A stretch of DNA of 40,431 nucleotides, taken from assembly GCA_035315885.1 (NCBI GenBank), contig DATFXM010000016.1, positions 1 through 40,431 on the forward strand, given 5' to 3'. The stretch is from DATFXM01 sp035315885. Its GTDB lineage: Bacteria; Acidobacteriota; Blastocatellia; UBA7656. Made by a program: the position numbers and the translations under genes. This document shows positions 34,234 to 40,431 of this stretch, piece after piece (position 1 is the first letter of the stretch; each line of letters opens with the position of its first letter). The notes under the pieces were generated by a model that did no database searches, had not been told where the DNA came from, and was given only the letters and a program-made list of their open reading frames with translations.

Positions 34234-36801
34234 ATGAAAGCACGCCACCTCGCAATCGGAGCTTTCCTCCTTGCCCTGATCGTACCGTTCCTCACTGCCA
34301 GTCACGGTAACAATCGAGAACGAGACATCCCTACACCGGTTCCAGTCGAACCGGAATATGTCGAAGAGGTCGAGAAGGGTAACCAGTGGTTCATGTTTCA
34401 GCGAGCTTATCCGTTTGACTCAGTGCCGAGCGAGGCGCGACTGAGGGCGTGGGAATCTCGCCCCGTTGAATCCTCAAGACTGAAGGCCCCGCTGGCGGCG
34501 CAGACCGAATGGCAATCGCTTGGACCAAAGCCTACGACCTCGGGATTTCCCAACAACTGGGGCGCGACAAGCGGCAGAATAACGAGCATCGCGATCTCTC
34601 CTGCAGACCCCCAGCTCGTCATTATTGGCGGTGCAAGCGGAGGAATCTGGCGCTCTACGGATGGCGGATCAAGCTTCATACCGGTTAGTGACGACCAGGT
34701 CGATCTAGCGGTCGGCTCGATTGCCTTTTGCGATCAGAACCCGGCCATCGTCTACGCCGGAATGGGTGACGACCTGGGCTATCTGGGCAGCGGGGTTCTG
34801 AAGTCGACCAACGGTGGGCAAACCTGGTCACGCGTCAGCAACTCCACTCTTCCGTCCGTTGGATCGACAACCAGCATCAAGGTCGACCCAGCAGACCCAT
34901 CGCGGGTCTATCTGGGGCTGTACTCGATGAGAGTTCCGGGCGGCGGCGTCTATTCCGGAGCGCTATACGTCTCGACCGATGGTGGAGCAAACTGGTCGGC
35001 AAGATTGCCGGGACTTGCGCGAGACCTGGCGATCAGCCCGTCGGATCCGCACAAGATCTATCTCGCGACGTCTCGCGTTGATACTGGTGGTCAACCCCCC
35101 GGTCTCTACAGGTCGACGGATGGCGGGAGCAGTTGGTCAAATCTCTTTGCTACACCTTACGATCAGGGCAAGACGGTAGACGTGAAGCTGGCCGTTGTGT
35201 CGGATCAGATGATCTACGTCTACACGGGTGGCTTTATCAGCGGTGCATTTGAAGCGCGGGTTGTTCTCTCGACCGACGGTGGAGCGACGTGGCAAAACCG
35301 CGGATCTTCTGGTCTGGATACCGCTCAATTCGGGTACAACACGTACATCACGGCCGCTCCGGGCAATCCGAACTCAATCTATGTCGGGACGCGCGACGTC
35401 TTCAAGAGCAGCGACGGCGGCACGTCTTACGACAACCTCACGAAGAATCTCACGCCCTCCGGGAGTGGATTCCGGTTCACTCCCGCCACATCGACATCGC
35501 ACATTGACCAGCACGCGCTGGCTTTTGCTCCGGGAAACCCGAACATTGTCTACATCGGCAATGATGGTGGACTGTCCCGATCGACTGACGGCGGGACTAC
35601 GTTTTCATCGCTGAACTCGACCCTTTCGCTGAGTCAGATGTACGGCATAGCTATCGATCCAGTTGACCCGACAATTTCATACGTTGGGACTCAAGACAAT
35701 GGCATGCAGCGACGAGCAGGCGCGCCTTTTCAGTGGCAGGAGCTTATAACTGGAGATTTCAAGACTGTCGTAACGCATCCGCAAAACGATTCAATCGTAA
35801 CCAACTACGTCGGGTGCAATGTGTATCGATTTACAAGCAGGGGCGACCACTTTGATCGACAGGTCGCGATCGAAGCGACTTTTGGCGAACCGTCATCGAA
35901 CCCACGCGTCAGTTTTCTTGCACCGCTCGTCGGAACGCGAGTTAACCCGACTCTGCTGTTTGGGACATGGCGGCTCTTCGTCAGTCCGGATTTTGGCAAC
36001 ACGTGGCAGGCGCCTGGCGGCACAGTCGATTTGACTCGCGGCGTGACGCAGTTTGGGCCCGATGTGCTGAGCGCGATTGGGGTGGGTACATCGAATCAGA
36101 ACGTAATCTACACGGGGTCGGAGCAAGGCCGTGCAATGGTCACCGCCAACGGCGGTTCGACGTGGACGGACGTAACGCCCGGCTTGCCGGACAGATCGAT
36201 AACCGCGATCACGGTTGACGATGCAAATTCAGCCGTAGCCTATGTCTGCCTGTCGGGTTTCGGAGCGGGTCACGTATTCAAGACGACCGACAACGGCAAT
36301 ACATGGTCCGATCAAAGCGGTAATTTGCCCGATATACCTGTGAATGCGCTTGCGATAGATTCGGCGGATTCAAACACGTTGTCCATTGGGACGGACATAG
36401 GAATCTATCGTTCATCGACCGGAGGTGGAAGCTGGGTGGGCCTTAACGATGGTCTTCCGCCGGTGGTTGTGAGAGCAATCGTCGCGGACCCGCGCGGTTT
36501 CCTGCAGGCGGCGACCTACGGCCGAGGCGCATACCAGTTCGGTACGCCGGTGCTTCAGCTTCCGGTCATCGATCTCGTTACCTCGAGCGGAAAGAAACTG
36601 ACGATCTCCGGGCAGAATTTCGGCTCCAACCCGCACGTTATAATAAACGACGTCGAACGGAACCAATTCATAACCGGCGTCACACAGCAACTCGTCAGCC
36701 TGAAAGGCAAGCCAAAGAAGCTAGGGCTTGTTACCGGCAACAACTCTATCAAGATCACTACGGCGGCGGGCGAATCAAACGTTTTCACCCTGCTGCGATG
36801 A
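34234..36801 (+). CDS. Large secreted BNR/Asp-box repeat protein
   Basis: This 855-residue protein has a signal peptide (about 1-23) and about ten Asp-box (BNR) repeats, such as STDGGSSF, STNGGQTW, STDGGANW, STDGGATW, SSDGGTSY and TTDNGNTW. Between them are the ISPADPQLVIIGGASGGIWRS-like strands of a sialidase/sortilin-type beta-propeller, suggesting two propellers. Residues about 770-855 resemble an IPT/TIG beta-sandwich (SSGKKLTISGQNFGSNPHV). Such proteins are exported and bind or cut carbohydrates or proteins, but the sialidase arginine set is not recognised, so hydrolysis is not claimed. GGGGAG lies 8 bases before the ATG. It is convergent with the dinB gene. Confidence 0.88.
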   Translation: MKARHLAIGAFLLALIVPFLTASHGNNRERDIPTPVPVEPEYVEEVEKGNQWFMFQRAYPFDSVPSEARLRAWESRPVESSRLKAPLAAQTEWQSLGPKPTTSGFPNNWGATSGRITSIAISPADPQLVIIGGASGGIWRSTDGGSSFIPVSDDQVDLAVGSIAFCDQNPAIVYAGMGDDLGYLGSGVLKSTNGGQTWSRVSNSTLPSVGSTTSIKVDPADPSRVYLGLYSMRVPGGGVYSGALYVSTDGGANWSARLPGLARDLAISPSDPHKIYLATSRVDTGGQPPGLYRSTDGGSSWSNLFATPYDQGKTVDVKLAVVSDQMIYVYTGGFISGAFEARVVLSTDGGATWQNRGSSGLDTAQFGYNTYITAAPGNPNSIYVGTRDVFKSSDGGTSYDNLTKNLTPSGSGFRFTPATSTSHIDQHALAFAPGNPNIVYIGNDGGLSRSTDGGTTFSSLNSTLSLSQMYGIAIDPVDPTISYVGTQDNGMQRRAGAPFQWQELITGDFKTVVTHPQNDSIVTNYVGCNVYRFTSRGDHFDRQVAIEATFGEPSSNPRVSFLAPLVGTRVNPTLLFGTWRLFVSPDFGNTWQAPGGTVDLTRGVTQFGPDVLSAIGVGTSNQNVIYTGSEQGRAMVTANGGSTWTDVTPGLPDRSITAITVDDANSAVAYVCLSGFGAGHVFKTTDNGNTWSDQSGNLPDIPVNALAIDSADSNTLSIGTDIGIYRSSTGGGSWVGLNDGLPPVVVRAIVADPRGFLQAATYGRGAYQFGTPVLQLPVIDLVTSSGKKLTISGQNFGSNPHVIINDVERNQFITGVTQQLVSLKGKPKKLGLVTGNNSIKITTAAGESNVFTLLR

Positions 36802-36827
36802 GGTTCTGAAGAGCTTTTCCTCACGAC

Positions 36828-37889
36828 TCAGCTAAAGGCCGATGACTCCGTGGAGGCATCGTCGAGCTCCCGAAAGTTGCTTAGGCCGACTCCAACCAGG
36901 CGATAGAGCTGCCGCGGGCTCAGATCTACTCGCTCTCGCAGCAACAACGCTATGTTAATCAATTCCTCGCAGGAAGAAGGGGGAGAGGCTGGCGTGTGGC
37001 TTCGGGTGAGAATGTGGAACTCGCTTGTCCTCAACTTAAGAACCACGGTACGTGCGACTCGAGACTCCTTACGCGAAGCAGACCAGACTCTTTGAGCGAG
37101 ACGACGGATCACTGCCTCGGTTTGTGACAACGGTATGTCTTGCTCAAACGTGTTCTCGGCCGATATCGATTGCGTAGGTCTGTGTGTTACGACGCTGCTA
37201 TCGTCAACGCCGCGGGCCAGTTCATACAGACGCAGTCCATAGCGGCCAAATTGGTTTTCCAGTCTCGTCAGATCCAGATTCTGCAACTCACCCACTGTTC
37301 TTATTCCGAGCCGGCGAAGCTTTTCTTCGGTCACCCTGCCTACACCCGGCAAGCGTGCAACCGGCAGCGGCGGTAGAAACTTCGCTACGTTTTCAGGTGT
37401 GATGACGAAGAGTCCATCCGGCTTCCGCCAGTCCGAAGCTATTTTTGCCAGGAACTTATTTGGCGCGACACCGGCCGATGCGGTGAGACGCAGCTCGTCC
37501 TTGATTTGCTTACGAATGGCGATCGCCACACGCGTCGCGGTCGGCAAACCTGCCTTGTTCTCACTTACATCGAGATAAGCCTCATCCAGCGACATCGGTT
37601 CAATCAAATCTGTATACTGCGCGAAGATTTCACGCGCCGCCCGCGAGGCTGCCACGTAACGCGGAAAATCTGGAGGTACAAAGACCGCGTAGGGGCACAA
37701 GCGTTTCGCGCGACCTACAGGCATTGCCGAGCGCACTCCAAAGCGCCTTGCTTCATATGAAGCGGCACAGACGACCGAACGATTTCCCAGCCAGGCGACA
37801 ATTACAGGTTTGCCGCGCAGTTGTACATCATCCCGCTGTTCGACAGAAGCGTAGAACGCGTCCATATCGATGTGTACGATTTTTCGCAT
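36828..37889 (-). CDS. dinB: DNA polymerase IV (translesion Y-family polymerase)
   Basis: This 353-residue protein is a Y-family polymerase that copies past damaged bases. It has the catalytic carboxylates Asp8 in HIDMDAFYASVE and Asp102-Glu103 in SLDEAYLDVS, a tyrosine steric gate at position 13, the thumb motif LPGVGRVTEEKLRRLGIRT, and a little-finger domain ending RLVGVGLSNF. I see no clear clamp-binding motif at the C-terminus. The ATG at 37889 matches the family start (MRKIVHIDMD); ATG 6 bases upstream is possible. Three decamer repeats lie upstream (37956-37985). Pol IV genes are usually induced by DNA damage, but no classical LexA box is recognised here. Confidence 0.96.
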   Translation of the reverse strand: MRKIVHIDMDAFYASVEQRDDVQLRGKPVIVAWLGNRSVVCAASYEARRFGVRSAMPVGRAKRLCPYAVFVPPDFPRYVAASRAAREIFAQYTDLIEPMSLDEAYLDVSENKAGLPTATRVAIAIRKQIKDELRLTASAGVAPNKFLAKIASDWRKPDGLFVITPENVAKFLPPLPVARLPGVGRVTEEKLRRLGIRTVGELQNLDLTRLENQFGRYGLRLYELARGVDDSSVVTHRPTQSISAENTFEQDIPLSQTEAVIRRLAQRVWSASRKESRVARTVVLKLRTSEFHILTRSHTPASPPSSCEELINIALLLRERVDLSPRQLYRLVGVGLSNFRELDDASTESSAFS

Positions 37890-37955
37890 CGTCATCTTCC
37901 AATAGTCACAATCTCGGAAGACTCTCTGCAGGTAGCCGCGACGCCGAGTCTACCA

Positions 37956-37985
37956 TTTTCGATTATTTTCGACAACTTTCGATAA
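37956..37985. promoter_or_regulatory. Three phased decamer repeats upstream of dinB
   Basis: TTTTCGATTA, TTTTCGACAA and CTTTCGATAA follow each other with exactly 10-base spacing, 67 bases before the dinB start. On the dinB strand each begins (T)TCGAAA-like sequence. One turn of the helix per repeat suggests a protein binding array. Confidence 0.45.
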
Positions 37986-38242
37986 GGCTTGGCGGGGCGG
38001 AGTTGATCGAGAAAACTCTAAACCCGATGACTGAACCGGAGAGACTCGGCTGCTTAACAAAGCTGATCTTCACGAGAACTACCGTGGACTATGGCGTTGG
38101 GTGGGCTCGGCATGCACGGACGTCTTCATGATCATCGACTGAGTTTGCGTGGGAATCATTGCGCTGATAGCTTGAAGTGAGGATTCTTTTCGATTTGCAA
38201 TGCCTGAGCCTCCCGCTCAAAAATAATTTCGAGGAGGAAAGG

Positions 38243-39220
38243 ATGGCGAGAGTATTTGGGGCGACCTCAACTACAGACGAAGTTTTGTCAGGTGTGAATC
38301 TGCAGGGCAAACGAATTCTAGTCACTGGCGTTTCCGCTGGGCTCGGGGTGGAGACTGCGCGCTCCCTTGCAGCGCACGGCGCGCAGGTCGTGGGTGCGGC
38401 ACGGGATTTGTCCAAGGCTGAAGCAGCAACCGCGCAAATACAAAGGGATGCGGCGGCCAATGGTGGAAGCTTCGAGCTGATTGCACTCGACCTGGCCGAT
38501 CTTAAGAGCGTGCGAGCCTGCGCCGATGAACTGTTAGCGAAAGCGGAACCCTTCGATGTGGTCATCGCCAATGCGGGAGTGATGGCTACACCGTTTGGCC
38601 ATACGGCCGACGGCTTTGAGACGCAGTTCGGCACTAATCATCTGGGCCACTTTGTGCTCGTCAATCGGATTGCGAGGCTCATTCGCAAGGAAGGACGCTT
38701 GATCAACCTGTCTTCTGCGGGTCACCGCTTCTCCAATGTCGATCTCGAGGATCCCAATTTCGAGCGGACGCCTTATGACCCCTTCATGGCGTACGGCCGA
38801 TCGAAGACGGCAAACATCCTCTTTTCCGTGGCCTTTGACAGACGGCATCGGGAGCGTGGCGTACGCGCCGCCGCTGTGCATCCGGGAGCCATACATACGG
38901 AGCTGGGTCGTCACACAGACTTGAGCCAATTTCAAAAAATGATCGATGAGATGAATCAGCAGCTTGCGGCTGAGGGTAAACCGGCGTTCCAGTTGAAAAC
39001 CATCCCTCAGGGAGCCGCGACCTCGGTTTGGGCGGCGGTTGTTGCTCCCGCCAGTGAGATCGGCGGTCGATATTGCGAGAACTGTCACGTTGGCGAGACC
39101 GTTCCCGATCATGTGACTATCAACCCGATAAACGAAGGAGTGCGCGGGTACGCGCTCGATCCACAAAGTGCTGAGGCGCTTTGGAAAAAAAGTGAAGAAC
39201 TCGTGGGAGAGTCGTTTTAA
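38243..39220 (+). CDS. Short-chain dehydrogenase/reductase
   Basis: This 325-residue protein is an SDR-family oxidoreductase. The NAD(P) site is TGVSAGLG, followed by AARDLSKAEAA, the NAG motif in VIANAGVMATPFG, NHLGHFVL, and the catalytic residues serine in LINLSSAGH and Tyr-Lys in YGRSK. The end AVHPGAIHTELGRH and ENCHVGETVPDH match the longer retinol-dehydrogenase-like branch. Substrate unknown. AGGAGG lies 5 bases before the ATG at 38243, so the longer frame from 38177 is rejected. It appears to be a single-gene unit, with a dispersed repeat just after its stop. Confidence 0.94.
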   Translation: MARVFGATSTTDEVLSGVNLQGKRILVTGVSAGLGVETARSLAAHGAQVVGAARDLSKAEAATAQIQRDAAANGGSFELIALDLADLKSVRACADELLAKAEPFDVVIANAGVMATPFGHTADGFETQFGTNHLGHFVLVNRIARLIRKEGRLINLSSAGHRFSNVDLEDPNFERTPYDPFMAYGRSKTANILFSVAFDRRHRERGVRAAAVHPGAIHTELGRHTDLSQFQKMIDEMNQQLAAEGKPAFQLKTIPQGAATSVWAAVVAPASEIGGRYCENCHVGETVPDHVTINPINEGVRGYALDPQSAEALWKKSEELVGESF

Positions 39221-39221
39221 C

Positions 39222-39281
39222 ATTTCTTGCAGACGCAGATAGAGGTTAACGAACATCAATCTTCTGCTCTCGAAATGCAAC
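39222..39281 (+). repeat. Dispersed intergenic repeat, copy C
   Basis: CATTTCTTGCAGACGCAGAT is followed by AACGAACATCAATCTTCTGC and TCTCGAAATGCAAC. It matches the middle of 13035-13111, including CGAACATCAATCTTCT exactly. It lies 2 bases past the SDR stop codon. Confidence 0.5.
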
Positions 39282-39369
39282 AAAGAGAAGTGGGCGGACT
39301 CGCCGACGTGCGTAGACATGTGCAAGAATGATGGCCACTAGCCAATGCCCGAGGTGGTCCTGAAGATAA

Positions 39370-40431
39370 ATGAACACAGGCGCCCAACTCTGTGCCGATC
39401 GTTCCATCGTGGATGTGTCACACGAAGAGCGCATTGAGTTGGTGGCTGACGGCTCGAGCGAAAGCTTCCAGCCTGAGGCGATAGACGATTCCTGGCGAAG
39501 GTGTCTGCTCGACTTTCGTGTCGACCCACGGAGCAGCTCAGCGCCACACTTGCTGACAGAGCGTGAGCTCAGGACCTCTCGCGAACCCCTGCATAGTTTT
39601 CTACTCCAAGCCCAGGAAGAGATCGACCGCCTCTATGCCATTGTTCGCCTGCAGTCTTACGTAGTTCTCTTGTGCAACAGCGATGGAGTCGCCATCCACC
39701 ATCGTGGGGATGATCGCCAGGACCAGGAGTTCAAGCGGTGGGGTATATGGCTTGGCGGCGTCTGGTCGGAGCGGGTCGAAGGCACAAACGGTATCGGCAC
39801 CTGCATCACGGATCGACGGCCGGTTCTCGTGCATTGTGGCGAGCATTTCCGCAGCCGGCACACCCGGTTGAGTTGCGCGGGCGCGCCGATCTTCGATCCT
39901 CAGGGAGGTTTGTTGGGTGTGCTGGACGTTTCCAAAGTGCACCAGCAACCTGACGATCAGTCCTTTCCCCTGCTGCTCCAACTGGTGGTCGTGTCCGCGC
40001 GAGCCATTGAGGAACGAATCTTTCGTGAACACTTTCAGCATTGCTGGATCCTGGCGGCTGCACCTTCAGACGATTTAGGATCATCGGTGCTTCTTGCGAT
40101 CGACGACCAGCAATCTATCATTGGCGGCGATCAGGCCGCTCGGACGTTGTTCGCTCTTAGCGACGAGAGCCTTGCGAACGGAACTCCCTTGTCGATCGCC
40201 TTCACGTTTGACCAGTCACTCTTCCGACGCACGGCCGACCATGACATTCCGGTACGCCTGATGAGTGCTCGTGGCCACGGACGTTGTTGGACCGCATTGC
40301 TGACACCGCCTTTGAGCAGATCTAAGATCGCACGCAGCAAGGCGGAAGCTATGGTTCACTGCCGGGCGAGACTTAGTACGTTAGGGGATTTGCTCGTGAC
40401 CACGGCGCCGGAACCCAGTCGTGGCGGGGTG
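39370..40431 (+). CDS. GAF-domain AcoR-like transcriptional regulator, 5' part (runs off the window)
   Basis: An open frame of 354 codons starts at ATG 39370, directly after an in-frame TAA, and reaches the window end without a stop. SWRRC (41-45) and LTERELRTSREPLHSFLLQA open the family-typical N-terminus. The GAF domain (about 85-220) has the hallmark WGIWLGGVWSERVEGTNGIG and TCITDRRPVLVH, with RSRHTRLSCAGAPIFD after it. A PAS-like part follows (240-315). AcoR-type activators control acetoin, glycerol or related carbon use and normally end with a sigma54 AAA+ domain and/or a Fis helix-turn-helix, which would lie outside the window. The ribosome site is weak. Confidence 0.88.
   Translation, partial: MNTGAQLCADRSIVDVSHEERIELVADGSSESFQPEAIDDSWRRCLLDFRVDPRSSSAPHLLTERELRTSREPLHSFLLQAQEEIDRLYAIVRLQSYVVLLCNSDGVAIHHRGDDRQDQEFKRWGIWLGGVWSERVEGTNGIGTCITDRRPVLVHCGEHFRSRHTRLSCAGAPIFDPQGGLLGVLDVSKVHQQPDDQSFPLLLQLVVVSARAIEERIFREHFQHCWILAAAPSDDLGSSVLLAIDDQQSIIGGDQAARTLFALSDESLANGTPLSIAFTFDQSLFRRTADHDIPVRLMSARGHGRCWTALLTPPLSRSKIARSKAEAMVHCRARLSTLGDLLVTTAPEPSRGGV

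Noticed and set aside
1..40431. tRNA, rRNA, CRISPR array or retron/DRT-type non-coding RNA
   Set aside because: No T-loop with cloverleaf arms, no regularly spaced direct repeats with spacers and no RT gene were seen by eye; a covariance-model scan would settle it.

Overview
The window most likely comes from an Acidobacteriota genome, probably a soil lineage of the Blastocatellia/Vicinamibacteria kind. The evidence is two long 'acidobacterial duplicated orphan permease' (ADOP) type FtsX/MacB-like permeases, a VWFA protein of the acidobacterial type, a Ser/Thr kinase fused to an AAA-type ATPase, a zinc-ribbon/TolB-N-like/TPR protein and several secreted proteins. Base composition is moderate to moderately high in GC. 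No tRNA, rRNA or CRISPR array was seen. It reads as ordinary chromosome with many small, mostly single-gene units and a few foreign or decayed pieces.

Layout. 1-454: the 3' end of an IS4-family transposase, then a short stretch with a possible decayed PadR regulator. 455-3127: first ADOP permease. 3179-4339: RidA-family and YceI-family proteins (minus). 4340-5010: non-coding stretch with a perfect palindrome. 5011-7089: the most unusual gene, a 692-residue protein with a complete Glu-Lys-Cys nitrilase triad of the kind fused to reverse transcriptases in DRT1/UG1 defence systems, but here without a reverse transcriptase. 7151-9193: a SnoaL-like protein, a broken MarR regulator and a secreted GH16 glucanase with an N-terminal triple-repeat (fascin-like) module. 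9563-10778: DUF899 thioredoxin-fold and VOC proteins. 11235-15438: zinc-ribbon/TPR membrane protein, Fe/Mn superoxide dismutase, and a PAS-sigma54 activator. 15540-17421: a three-gene DsrE-like operon and a small membrane protein. 17636-22483: VWFA protein, YdeI-like protein, secreted CehA/McbA-type metallohydrolase, methyltransferase. 22484-24917: a palindromic repeat element, two exported proteins in tandem, and an SRPBCC protein. 24953-28767: kinase/ATPase and a Tat-exported aminotransferase-V protein. 29141-33748: small exported protein, DUF4256, DUF1569 and the second ADOP permease. 34234-40431: large secreted BNR-repeat protein, DNA polymerase IV, a short-chain dehydrogenase, and the start of a GAF-domain AcoR-like regulator that runs off the window.

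How it fits together. Most neighbours are not one pathway. Clear local units are the DsrE triplet (15540-16716), the tandem exported pair 23040-24222, and the co-directional 30117-33748 group. Stress themes recur (superoxide dismutase, DUF899, RidA, Pol IV), but shared regulation is not shown. Non-coding highlights are an imperfect repeat family of about 60-80 bp in three intergenic regions, a long inverted-repeat element at 22509-22661, and three phased decamers upstream of dinB.

Many start codons were moved inward from the longest frame because a Shine-Dalgarno sequence sits before the internal start; this is stated gene by gene. Family names come from recognising sequence patterns, not from database searches.
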